A stretch of DNA of 19,238 nucleotides from NCBI GenBank assembly GCA_900768535.1, contig CAAGDE010000040.1:1-19238 (forward strand). Direction: 5' to 3'. Position numbers and translations under genes: made by a program. Under the pieces are notes generated by a model. The model did no database searches. It saw nothing but the letters and a program-made list of their open reading frames with translations, and was not told the origin of the DNA. Positions within the stretch are counted from its first letter, which is position 1. Every line of letters starts with the position of its first letter. The DNA comes from Clostridia bacterium. GTDB taxonomy: Bacteria > Bacillota > Clostridia > Oscillospirales > CAG-272. Of this stretch, positions 8,636 through 16,757 are shown one piece after another.

Positions 8636-10279
8636 TTACCCGGCAAAATCATAGGTTATCAGAATCGGACAATGATCCGACGGCGCCTCACCGTCAATCA
8701 GGCTGTCATCCACCGTATAGCGGGTGACAAGAAAATCCTCGCCGGTGAGGAAGAAATAGTCAATCACCGAGGTCCGGAAGGTCGGCTTCCGGTCAGCCTC
8801 CAGCGCCACATCGGACGCAGTCACAAAGCCGGATTCCATCAGATGCCGGACGGACGGCTCGGAGGCAATTTCGTTGAAATCCCCGCTGATGACCGTCGGA
8901 ACACCGGCGTATTTCTCAAGGAATGCGGTCAGCGCCTGCACCTGCGCCAGGCGGACTGCCGGATCCTTGGCGTGGTCGGTGTGCGTGTTGATGCACAGAA
9001 ACCGCTTTCCGTCCGTCCGGCGCCGCAGGACCGCATAGGTGAAGATCCGGTTGCAGATGGACCCGTCCACGCGCGAAACGGTGTCCGGCGTCCCGGTCAG
9101 CCACCGGGTCCCGCTTTCCTCCGCCTCAAAAAGCGCACGCCGGTAAAAGATTGCGCTGTGCTCCCCGCTTCCGCCGGCGTCCCGTCCGACACCGACCGAG
9201 GCGTATTCCGTCCCCAGACCGTCGCGCAGTGCCGCCATCCACGCCTCGCTTGCCTCCTGTACGCCGAGCGTATCGGGCAGATGCTTTCGGATCATGGTCA
9301 GCACCCGTCCCACGCGCGCTTCGGTCATGTTGTTGACCAGCAGATTAAAGCTCATGGACCGGATGGAGGTATCCTCGCAGGAAACCGCTCCGTCCCGCAC
9401 GTCCAATGCCGCATTTCCCTCCGCCGTCCTCAGTGCCTCCAGCAGACGGTTCACCGCACGGTAAAGCTGCGGGATATCGCTCCCGTACAGAAGCACATCC
9501 CCTCCCGTTGCGCCGGCATAAAAGCAGGGCGATGCAGGCAGGTTCTCCGGAAGGACACCGGTGGAGCCGATCCGGATGCACGGTCCGGCAGGCACAGCTG
9601 CCCCTGCGGCGGCACTCGGCAGAAGATAGCCGGTCCGCTCACGGATCACATCCCCCAAGCGCTCTGCCAGCGTCCGGCAGGCGGGACGGTTCTCATAGAT
9701 CAGCGTGTAGGCTCCGAGATCGGTTCCGTTCAGCGAAGCCTCCGACACTGCGTAATCTCCCTTCACAAAACGCTCCGCTTCCGGCAGGAAGAAGGACTCC
9801 GCCCCCGCCGGCGGAAGCAACCCGGAAAACGCACGCACCGCCGCCAGTACGCTTTCATGCGACAGCCCTGCCAGCACCAACTTTTTGCCGCACAGCCGGA
9901 TGATGTAGTCCCGGTCGCGGTGCAGCTCCGCGCAGACCGCCCGGCTCTCCGGTCGGTTGGTCTCGCCGACCAGAATTTCGTACTCCCCCACCGCGTGCGC
10001 CGAATCGTTTTCCCGGACAAAATCGTTCCGGACCGGAAGGGTCGCACCGAATCGCTCCCGCAGGGTATTCCGCAGGGTCTGTAGCTCCCGGTACAGTGCC
10101 TCGTTCAGCCCCTCTTCGGCATAAACGATCGAATACGATGCCAGCGCAGCGACCGGCAGGGACCGATCCGCCGCAGAACCGGTCGTATCGGCATCCTCTG
10201 CCGGTTTGCCTGTTCCGCAGCCGGCAAGCAATACCGCCGCCAGCAGGAACAGCGAGATCCGTTTCCATGTTTTTTTCAT
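8636..10279 (-). CDS. Lipoprotein with endonuclease/exonuclease/phosphatase domain
   Basis: Predicted surface lipoprotein of 547 residues. A signal peptide ends in the lipobox LLAGC (Cys21). Residues about 46-155 and 188-285 look like two copies of one small alpha/beta domain; the first carries EILVGETNR (101-109), a motif also found in the neighbouring metallo-beta-lactamase lipoprotein. The C-terminal EEP domain (about 305-547) has a full catalytic set: SFNL with Asn312, VQE with Glu342, NTHTDH with His433, GDFNE with Asp467 and Asn469, IDYFF with Asp507, and SDHCP with Asp535 and His536. The family cleaves phosphodiesters in nucleic acids, phospholipids or inositol phosphates; the substrate here is unknown. 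It is the last gene of the secreted operon. The ATG has a weak site (GAGG, six bases). Confidence 0.88.
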   Translation of the reverse strand: MKKTWKRISLFLLAAVLLAGCGTGKPAEDADTTGSAADRSLPVAALASYSIVYAEEGLNEALYRELQTLRNTLRERFGATLPVRNDFVRENDSAHAVGEYEILVGETNRPESRAVCAELHRDRDYIIRLCGKKLVLAGLSHESVLAAVRAFSGLLPPAGAESFFLPEAERFVKGDYAVSEASLNGTDLGAYTLIYENRPACRTLAERLGDVIRERTGYLLPSAAAGAAVPAGPCIRIGSTGVLPENLPASPCFYAGATGGDVLLYGSDIPQLYRAVNRLLEALRTAEGNAALDVRDGAVSCEDTSIRSMSFNLLVNNMTEARVGRVLTMIRKHLPDTLGVQEASEAWMAALRDGLGTEYASVGVGRDAGGSGEHSAIFYRRALFEAEESGTRWLTGTPDTVSRVDGSICNRIFTYAVLRRRTDGKRFLCINTHTDHAKDPAVRLAQVQALTAFLEKYAGVPTVISGDFNEIASEPSVRHLMESGFVTASDVALEADRKPTFRTSVIDYFFLTGEDFLVTRYTVDDSLIDGEAPSDHCPILITYDFAG

Positions 10280-10320
10280 AGCAGCCTCATCTGTGTATTT
10301 TTTACCTCTGTAATCCGGAA

Positions 10321-10358
10321 AGACCGCTGTGTCCGCGTTTCCGGGAACACAGCGGTCT
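10321..10358 (-). terminator. Hairpin after the surface-protein gene
   Basis: Twelve-base perfect arms AGACCGCTGTGT (10321-10332) and ACACAGCGGTCT (10347-10358) with a 14-base loop, ten bases past the surface-protein stop. On the minus strand only TCTTTCC follows, so termination is probably partial. It may instead limit read-through to, or stabilise mRNA ahead of, the downstream EEP gene. Confidence 0.6.
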
Positions 10359-10367
10359 GATGCAGGA

Positions 10368-12839
10368 TCAATCTTTCCGACGTTTCTTCACCGATCCCCC
10401 GACAAGGGCACCGGACAGCAGGATTGCCAGGATCGCCCAGCCGGCGTCAGCGCTCGACTGACAGCCGCGCGGCTCCTCCCCGGACGTGCCGGAGGTCGGC
10501 GCCTCAGTCTTTCCGCCGGTCGGTGCTTCCGAGGTCGGCTTCTCAGAGGTCGGTTTCTCCGAGGTCGGCTTTTCCGAGGTCGGAGGCTCTGTCTGGCCCG
10601 GCTCATCCTTTGCAACGGCGTCTGCGGAGACATTCTGCACCAGCGCGTTTGCCTCGCCCGGCCAGATCAGCCCGCTCTCGGCGTAATCGTCCGGCGTTTC
10701 GGCAATCACCGCCACGGAGGAGACTGCCAGGTTGGTGCCTCTTCCAACCATGAAGCCGAAGAAGGAATTGCTGGTGGAAATGGTGTTGCTGGTCTTCATC
10801 CAAACGACCGTCTTACCGTCACAGGTTGCAATGATGCGGTAGGTTTCCCGCTCCATTGCGGAGTAAGTGAATGTAACCTCTTTTCCGGCTCTGACCGCTT
10901 CCCAGAATGCTTTTATGGTTTCTGTTTCCGTGGTGGTCGTGCAGTTGTCCAGCTCTCCGTTGTAGCGGAAGCAGGTGTTCGTTTCTTTATCGGTCTTTCC
11001 GTCCTCACTGATGGTGTTGGACTGAATGAAAACAAAGTAGCTGGAGGAGGGTTCCACAAAGCGGAACCGGATCTGCACAGTAAAGTTCTGAATGTTCTTC
11101 GGAATGCCGTTCCCGGTCAGCATAACCTTTACACCGTCGCCGGAGTTGGTTTTCACACGCAGCTCGCCGTCCTTGATCATAAAGGCGTCCGGCTCTTTAT
11201 CGTTGGTTACGAAATAACCGGTCTTCGAAAAATCTGTCACCTTGGCAAAGTCCATGTAATGCAGGACATACCCCGCCTTGTATTTGGTATCGGCGGTGTC
11301 GCTGTAAGCCAGCTCCGGCTCGGCGGGCTGCTTGCGGTTCGGGGTCAGGATGTTTTCCAGGGGCTCTACCGGCTGCGGCGGATCGACCTCACCGCGGACG
11401 CCGGAGATACGCATGGACTTCAAAACCGCCGCGCTGGTGCTGCCGCCGTCACAGCGGAAGGACAGCGTCATGCTCTTCGGATCCACCGTCAGTCCCTTTG
11501 CCGCATTCGTGTAGGTAACGGTTTTGTCGCCAAAGGTTACGCTGAAGGTGTTCATCTTCCCGTTTTTGACGTAGAACCGATAGGTCAGAAATTCGCCGTC
11601 CGCGATGGCGGCATTCAGCGCCTTGGCGTTCGTCTTGTTCGCATCGTCATCGGTTGCGGCAAAATCCGCCCAGGAATACAGGTCATCCGATTTGAAAACC
11701 AGCACGCTGTAGTTTTCTCCCTCCACCCGTTTGGTGAAGCACCACTGATCCGTGTGTGCGTCCGGGTCAAACCCGAAGCCGTAAACCAAATAGTTATTCT
11801 TCTTATTCCCCTGCGCAATTGCCATGGTATACTCGTAGACATACTCGCTGTAGCCGGTCATATCGTTCAGAGCAACATACGCACTGACATGATCGCTCCA
11901 GGAACCGACCGCCAATCCCTTATCGGTCAGCGTCTGATAGTTTTTACCGCGATAGGTGTCCTGCAGGCGTTCGATAACCTCGATTCCAAGCGCCTCTGCC
12001 AGGTCAGCTGCCGGCGTTTCGGCGGTCAGCTGTTTTTCTGTCCAGATGGATTTGTAATCCTTTTCGACCAAAGCCGCCGTCGCATCCTTTTCGGTTACGG
12101 TCAGCTTTTCCAGCGTCACCGCCAGCACCTGATTGCTGTCGGCACGGCAGGCAAGCGTGAACTTCCCCTTTTCGGCGCTGATCTGCGATGCCGGATCGGT
12201 GTTTGCGTAGGTCACGGTAACATCTCCGCAGGAGACGATCACCTTTGCCAGCTTACCGCCCTCAACGACAAAGCGGTAGGATGCAACCTTCTTTTCGTCG
12301 CGGATTGCGGTTTTCAGCGCCTTCGCGTTGTCGGCATTGTCGAATGCGTAGCCGGCATTGAAAAGCATCTGACCGTCGCTGAAGCGGAAGTTGGTGCCGT
12401 CATTGACGATCTCCCACGCGCCGTTTCCGTTTTTGTCATTTGCAAAGCCGAAAAAGAGGTAGCAGTTGTCTCCGGAAGCATCGAACTTCATGGTTGCTTC
12501 CACCGTGTAATCGGTTTTCCCCGCCAGGGATGTTCCAAGGCTCACGCCGTGTGCGCGGAAGTTGACCGAGGAAAAGGTCAGTCCGTCCGCCGTCAGAACG
12601 GCTTTTGCCTTCTGATACTTCACCGAGGTTTTGTTCGCAACACCGATGCCGAGATTCTCCAGCCCGTTTGCATCGGTCGGCTGTGTCAGGTTCAGCTCCT
12701 GATATTTTTTTGCGAAATCAATGTTTGCAACTTCGACCGGTTCGCCGCTCGTTCCCGTTCCGTCCGCCAGGACCGGCAGGGACAGGAAGCAGGACGCCAA
12801 CAGCAGGACAGCGACAAGGACAGATACAATGCGTTTCAT
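10368..12839 (-). CDS. Large surface protein with three related modules and C-terminal anchor
   Basis: Function not recognised; 823 residues. A signal peptide (1-25) ends VLA-D; LASC (14-17) could also be read as a lipobox. Three modules of about 180-220 residues follow: A about 38-250, B about 260-482, C about 518-714. A and B are clearly related: both have NAKAL..AI, then YRF.V..GK, a G-x-x-TVTY strand and a closing LTV/MRIS strand. C is more distant. The pattern is beta-rich and resembles carbohydrate-binding or concanavalin-like sandwiches (inference). Residues about 745-790 are a Pro/Thr/Ser/Glu stalk with PTSEK repeats, then GCQSS, a membrane segment (about 799-815) and KKRRKD. There is no LPxTG. 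The ATG at 12839 has AAAGGA eight bases upstream; 77 bases separate it from the preceding gene. Confidence 0.78.
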   Translation of the reverse strand: MKRIVSVLVAVLLLASCFLSLPVLADGTGTSGEPVEVANIDFAKKYQELNLTQPTDANGLENLGIGVANKTSVKYQKAKAVLTADGLTFSSVNFRAHGVSLGTSLAGKTDYTVEATMKFDASGDNCYLFFGFANDKNGNGAWEIVNDGTNFRFSDGQMLFNAGYAFDNADNAKALKTAIRDEKKVASYRFVVEGGKLAKVIVSCGDVTVTYANTDPASQISAEKGKFTLACRADSNQVLAVTLEKLTVTEKDATAALVEKDYKSIWTEKQLTAETPAADLAEALGIEVIERLQDTYRGKNYQTLTDKGLAVGSWSDHVSAYVALNDMTGYSEYVYEYTMAIAQGNKKNNYLVYGFGFDPDAHTDQWCFTKRVEGENYSVLVFKSDDLYSWADFAATDDDANKTNAKALNAAIADGEFLTYRFYVKNGKMNTFSVTFGDKTVTYTNAAKGLTVDPKSMTLSFRCDGGSTSAAVLKSMRISGVRGEVDPPQPVEPLENILTPNRKQPAEPELAYSDTADTKYKAGYVLHYMDFAKVTDFSKTGYFVTNDKEPDAFMIKDGELRVKTNSGDGVKVMLTGNGIPKNIQNFTVQIRFRFVEPSSSYFVFIQSNTISEDGKTDKETNTCFRYNGELDNCTTTTETETIKAFWEAVRAGKEVTFTYSAMERETYRIIATCDGKTVVWMKTSNTISTSNSFFGFMVGRGTNLAVSSVAVIAETPDDYAESGLIWPGEANALVQNVSADAVAKDEPGQTEPPTSEKPTSEKPTSEKPTSEAPTGGKTEAPTSGTSGEEPRGCQSSADAGWAILAILLSGALVGGSVKKRRKD
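10531..10590. repeat. Four tandem 15-bp units encoding PTSEx
   Basis: Units at 10531, 10546, 10561 and 10576 each begin GAGGTCGG on the plus strand and encode the Pro-Thr-Ser-Glu stalk of the surface protein. Fifteen bases keep the reading frame, so unit gain or loss would change stalk length only. Confidence 0.85.
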
Positions 12840-12916
12840 AGTGTGTTTCCTTTCTTCATTTTTACAGATTTCAGGGTACGGGGTAACGCGTGCACTTTCC
12901 GCTTCTCTCACCTCCT

Positions 12917-15001
12917 CTAAGAGAACTGTCTGACGTAATCCGGCGCGGAGCCAACCTTGTGCGGCAGAGGCAGAATCATGACCGATTCGTCCTCCATCAG
13001 CAGGTTTTCCCGGACGCTTTTCACGTCGAAATGGTTCCTGGGGCTGTTCCAAAGCCCCTCCTTCATCACGGTCGCATACGGACTGGTCCACAGTGCCGTA
13101 TCCGCCGCAATTTTCAGATACATCTGCGTATTCCCGCCGTTGTAGCCGTGGTGTGCCACCTGAACAATATCGCTTTTCAGGGTGCTTCCGTACATCCGGT
13201 AGACAATGGTGGATGCATCGTCATGCGCATCGTTCAGAAAGACGATCCGCTGTCCGCCCAGCGTAACGGTGTAGATCAGGGACGAGGAGTTGGTCACCTT
13301 CATCACTGCGGGAGCCAGGTCCTCATGCGTGTAGAGCATATCCACCATTGCATCGCCGAACCACATCAGCTGTCCTGCGTGCGGGATGATCACCGAAGCG
13401 TTGCTGTAGGTGACCGCAATCGCCTGCTTGGCACGCGTAATCATTTCGGTCATATCCGGCGTCACGTTCGCCGCTTCCACATTTTTGCTGTAGGTCTCAT
13501 AGGACGGAATGTTCAGCACAACCGACTCCATCGTCACCCTCTCGCCGTAGTGCTCGGCAAACCCGATGAAGCCGCCGTAGTGATCCACGTGTGCGTGTGA
13601 AAGAATCCATGCGGCAATCACCGGCTTCCCCTCACGCACATTCTGCGCCACCAGCTGTTCGTAGATCGACTTCCAGTTTTTCTCATAATTGAGTCCCCCG
13701 TCGATGACCAGAAACCGTCCGTCCGACAGCCGGAGGATAAACGCGCAGGCGCCGTTGATCTGCGTCAGCTGCGGCGTGGTCACCTTGTCCGTGGAATCCG
13801 GACTTTGCCTGCCCAGCGTCACGTTTGCCGCAGTCTCCGAAGCAATGCGTGTGATCCGATAGAACTTCGCATAGTTGACGCTGAGCAGGTTGTAGCCGTC
13901 GGTATAGGTGGCAAACAGATTGCCGTTCACCTCCCGCCGGGCATAACAGGTAAAGCCCAGGGTCTCCAGCTTTTCAAGGTACGCGCGGTATTCCTCCGCC
14001 GTTGTGTTGTGATACTGGACATAGTAGGAATTCAGATCCGACCGATTCATCAAATCATAGCCGGACTCCCGGTATTGCGGAACGGTTCCGAAGCCCTCCG
14101 CCGCCCGCGTTCCGGTCAGCGCCGGAAAGATGGAGAAGGCGTCTCCCTTTTCACTGGAAATCATATTGCACAGCTCCTTTGTAACCTCCGGAAGATAGCC
14201 CGTCAGAGCCACCGAGCCGGAAACGCGGTCAACCTGCAGGGTACGGTCCATAAACAGAGAACGGTTTTCCCGGGAAAGGGACCGGTTGGTGTCCCCCACC
14301 AGAATCTCCCGCCCGGCACGCGGCTCCTGATCCGTCACCACGGCGGGGGCAAAGCCGAATCGCTCCGAGATGGCTTTCCGGATATCCTCCGCGGCGCTTT
14401 TCGCCTCGGCACTGTCGACGGCGTAGACAATCTGAAGGTCGCGGCTTTGCGGGGAGAAGATTTCCACGGACGGGTAGCTCTCACTGGTATAGGTATATTC
14501 GCGCGGCAGCGTCAGCCCGCCGTCCTGCGATTCGCAGACCGTCAGCAGCTGTTTTACGGCAAGCGGATACAGGGCATCGTCTGCGGCAACAATCACCGCC
14601 TGACCGTCCGCAATCCGTATGGAAAATCCGTGCTCCGGCACGCCCTGCCCGACCTGCGCCGAGGCTTCAAACGAGGTCTCCCCCAGGAGAATCATCGGAC
14701 TGCCGTCCTGCCGGACCAGCGAATCGGCGCCTGCCTTCAGGGACACGCCGCAAAGGACACGGATCCGCGTCTGCAATTCCGTCACCGCATTCCCCAGGCA
14801 CGCACTTGCCCGGAGCGGATAGACCAGCCGTCCGACCGATTTCCCGTCCTGAATCAACGTCATGCGTGTATTCTGCTCTGCGGTTGTCTCCGCTGTTCCG
14901 GTGTCAGGCTGCTTCGGTTTGCCGGTGCAGGACGCGGTCGCCGACAGACACAGCAGCATCGCCCCCGCCGCAGCGCATAGCCTGAGTGTTCGCAGCTTCA
15001 T
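12917..15001 (-). CDS. Metallo-beta-lactamase-fold lipoprotein (ComEC-hydrolase-like)
   Basis: Predicted surface lipoprotein of 694 residues. The signal peptide ends at TASC (Cys25), a slightly atypical lipobox. Two copies of a small domain follow: about 46-158 with MILLGETSFEAS (103-114), and about 186-282 with EILVGDTNRSLS (232-243). A linker leads to a metallo-beta-lactamase domain (about 412-694) with HAHVDH (His469, His471, Asp473, His474), LNDAHDD (589-595) as a likely metal ligand region, and VAHHGYNGG (615-623), the HHG motif typical of ComEC-type hydrolase domains. Such enzymes cleave phosphodiester or ester bonds with two zinc ions; the substrate here is unknown. There is no ComEC membrane channel. 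The ATG lies 12 bases after the solute-binding protein, with GGAGG upstream, so the two are tightly coupled. Confidence 0.87.
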   Translation of the reverse strand: MKLRTLRLCAAAGAMLLCLSATASCTGKPKQPDTGTAETTAEQNTRMTLIQDGKSVGRLVYPLRASACLGNAVTELQTRIRVLCGVSLKAGADSLVRQDGSPMILLGETSFEASAQVGQGVPEHGFSIRIADGQAVIVAADDALYPLAVKQLLTVCESQDGGLTLPREYTYTSESYPSVEIFSPQSRDLQIVYAVDSAEAKSAAEDIRKAISERFGFAPAVVTDQEPRAGREILVGDTNRSLSRENRSLFMDRTLQVDRVSGSVALTGYLPEVTKELCNMISSEKGDAFSIFPALTGTRAAEGFGTVPQYRESGYDLMNRSDLNSYYVQYHNTTAEEYRAYLEKLETLGFTCYARREVNGNLFATYTDGYNLLSVNYAKFYRITRIASETAANVTLGRQSPDSTDKVTTPQLTQINGACAFILRLSDGRFLVIDGGLNYEKNWKSIYEQLVAQNVREGKPVIAAWILSHAHVDHYGGFIGFAEHYGERVTMESVVLNIPSYETYSKNVEAANVTPDMTEMITRAKQAIAVTYSNASVIIPHAGQLMWFGDAMVDMLYTHEDLAPAVMKVTNSSSLIYTVTLGGQRIVFLNDAHDDASTIVYRMYGSTLKSDIVQVAHHGYNGGNTQMYLKIAADTALWTSPYATVMKEGLWNSPRNHFDVKSVRENLLMEDESVMILPLPHKVGSAPDYVRQFS

Positions 15002-15013
15002 ATATGCCTCCCC

Positions 15014-16522
15014 TCAGGGTGTTGTCTCCGCCGCAGGACGGAATGCATCAAGAACCCCGGACAGATTGCTGTTGATCAGCGGCAGATTGCCCTTTACGCC
15101 GGTGACCGCGTTCTTGTTGTCGGAAATTCTTCTCTGAATGATCGAAGCCGTTCCGAGACGGAAAATATTGTCCAGCTCCAGGCGGGTAATGCCGAGATCG
15201 GTCAGCCCCAGCACAACATCCAGCATCTGCGAGGCAATCGGATCATTGGCGATCTTGCCCTGCAGAATCACGCTGTAGTACTCCGGTTTTACAACCTGGT
15301 AGGAGATTGCACAAAGCCACTCCATCACCGTGCAGACCCGACGGAGTCTGTCCTCACTGCCCAGGTTATAGGGAACGCCGCAAAGTGCGCCCGCCTCATA
15401 AACATAACTGACGTACTGCGCCTGATCGGAATCATACTTCGGCAGCGGAACGATTCCGTAAGGAACCGCCTTGCCCGCCACATAAAGCCGCATATCTCCG
15501 ATGGTACCGCCCAGGAAGGTTGCACGTCCCTCCTCAAACACCCACTGGGTATCCTTGGTGGCAAACTTTCCGGAGGTGTAGCTCTCGGAATCGTACGAGG
15601 TACGGATATAGTTCTCGCGGTCATTCCCGTTGTCGGAGAAGAAATCGCGCATGACGGTGCCGTAAACATCGGTAAAACGCGTGTCCAGTTCACTCAGCAC
15701 CAACCCCTCCTCCTCATCCTGCCGGCAGATGCGGATATCCGCCGCGCTGAGCATTGCCGAAGCAAACGCAATGTGCGAGGCAACACCGTAATGGTTCGGC
15801 ATTGCGCCCTCCACGTGTGTCTGGCTTGCAATCTCATGCATCCGCTCAAAGGTCCAGGTATTGTTCTGCACATCGGTGTACGGCGATTCGATTCCGTACC
15901 CGGTCAGCACATTGGTGTTGAAAGCAAGGCACCAGATGGATTCGTACCACATCAGCTGCATATCTCCGACCACATAGAACAGGTTGTCGTATACCGACAG
16001 CTCCTCCATCGCCGCACTGTACCACCACGGCTTGTTGAAGTTGAGGTAGGAGGCATAGTCATTGACCGATTTGTAGACGCCGCGCTGTGCCAGAATCGCC
16101 TGCGCCCAGGATTCGTTGTAACAGATGTCGTATTCGTTTTCTCCGCCAAGGTCCGAGGTCACCAGCCGTTCCATCAGCTCCTTGTTTTCGGCATACGGCA
16201 GCTCCTTGACCTTCAGGTCAATCTCCAGCTCCTGCTTGACATACTCGTTTCTGGAAAAGATCGCACTGCTGACCGCACTGGACAGATCGTCCGGAACCAT
16301 TGTTGTAATCGCATAGTCACTGATGTTGTTGAGAATGACAAAGTCCCGGTTTTCGAATTTTCCCTGCGGCAGATCCGCGTACAGGTCGTTTTCCGTCCCG
16401 TCCGTTGTTCCGGGAGGCGTTGTTCCGGAATCCGTTCCCGGCGTCTCCCGTCCCGCGCATCCGACCAGCAGCAGCCCTGCGGTCAGAAGGATCGCCAAAA
16501 TACTTCTTGCTGCCTGTTTCAC
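15014..16522 (-). CDS. Extracellular solute-binding lipoprotein, no transporter genes adjacent
   Basis: Predicted ABC-type solute-binding lipoprotein of 502 residues, anchored at Cys22 of the lipobox LLVGC. A Thr/Pro/Gly linker (about 24-45) leads to a two-lobed binding domain; the aromatic stretch FNKPWWY and the block around NTWTFERM fit large carbohydrate- or peptide-binding proteins of Clostridia. The start is GTG at 16522 because GGAGG lies eight bases upstream and the signal peptide then begins VKQAARS. A longer frame up to 16666 would start at a TTG without a ribosome site and hide the signal peptide. No permease or ATPase follows; it is the first gene of the operon driven from 16700-16728. 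The ligand is unknown. Confidence 0.85.
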   Translation of the reverse strand: MKQAARSILAILLTAGLLLVGCAGRETPGTDSGTTPPGTTDGTENDLYADLPQGKFENRDFVILNNISDYAITTMVPDDLSSAVSSAIFSRNEYVKQELEIDLKVKELPYAENKELMERLVTSDLGGENEYDICYNESWAQAILAQRGVYKSVNDYASYLNFNKPWWYSAAMEELSVYDNLFYVVGDMQLMWYESIWCLAFNTNVLTGYGIESPYTDVQNNTWTFERMHEIASQTHVEGAMPNHYGVASHIAFASAMLSAADIRICRQDEEEGLVLSELDTRFTDVYGTVMRDFFSDNGNDRENYIRTSYDSESYTSGKFATKDTQWVFEEGRATFLGGTIGDMRLYVAGKAVPYGIVPLPKYDSDQAQYVSYVYEAGALCGVPYNLGSEDRLRRVCTVMEWLCAISYQVVKPEYYSVILQGKIANDPIASQMLDVVLGLTDLGITRLELDNIFRLGTASIIQRRISDNKNAVTGVKGNLPLINSNLSGVLDAFRPAAETTP

Positions 16523-16550
16523 TTTGATTTCCTCCGTATCTCTATTTTTC

Positions 16551-16568
16551 AGAGCAGACCTCTGCTCT
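16551..16568. promoter_or_regulatory. Perfect palindrome in the leader of the secreted operon
   Basis: AGAGCAGA and TCTGCTCT arms flank two bases, 28 bases before the GTG start of the solute-binding protein. It could be a hairpin near the ribosome site or an operator. On the plus strand it is followed by TTTT, so it could also stop antisense transcripts. Its role is not clear. Confidence 0.5.
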
Positions 16569-16699
16569 TTTTGACTTTCTTCTGTGTTTTTTGCATTCCC
16601 GGTATTTTCGGCAGATTGACCGATGCAATCTCGGCTACCGGGCATCTGTTCGATGGAGATAGACAAGTTTTTCCGGAATTATCTCTGCCAACCACCTCT

Positions 16700-16728
16700 A
16701 TTATATCAGCAAGCTACCGGAATATCAA
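16700..16728 (-). promoter_or_regulatory. Promoter of the secreted-protein operon
   Basis: On the minus strand, TTGATA (16728-16723), 17 bases, TATAAT (16705-16700): eleven of twelve consensus positions. It predicts a leader of about 170 bases before the solute-binding protein. It lies just past the end of the oxidoreductase gene, so the operon need not depend on read-through. Confidence 0.78.
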
Positions 16729-16757
16729 TACATTTTTTACGCCTGTTTCTTCTGTTT

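Noticed and set aside
10321..10590. CRISPR-like repeats
   Set aside because: The 15-bp units are contiguous, with no spacers, and are in-frame coding repeats; the hairpin nearby is a single structure.
10329..12920. 863-codon plus-strand frame opposite the surface protein
   Set aside because: The minus-strand frame has a signal peptide, module repeats, a stalk and an anchor; the plus frame is rich in Arg/Gly/Leu with no recognisable domain.
15014..16522. Complete ABC importer around the solute-binding protein
   Set aside because: Neither neighbour encodes a permease or ATPase; both were identified as other proteins.
16523..16666. Longer solute-binding protein starting at 16666
   Set aside because: That start is a TTG without a ribosome site and would bury the signal peptide; GTG at 16522 has GGAGG upstream.
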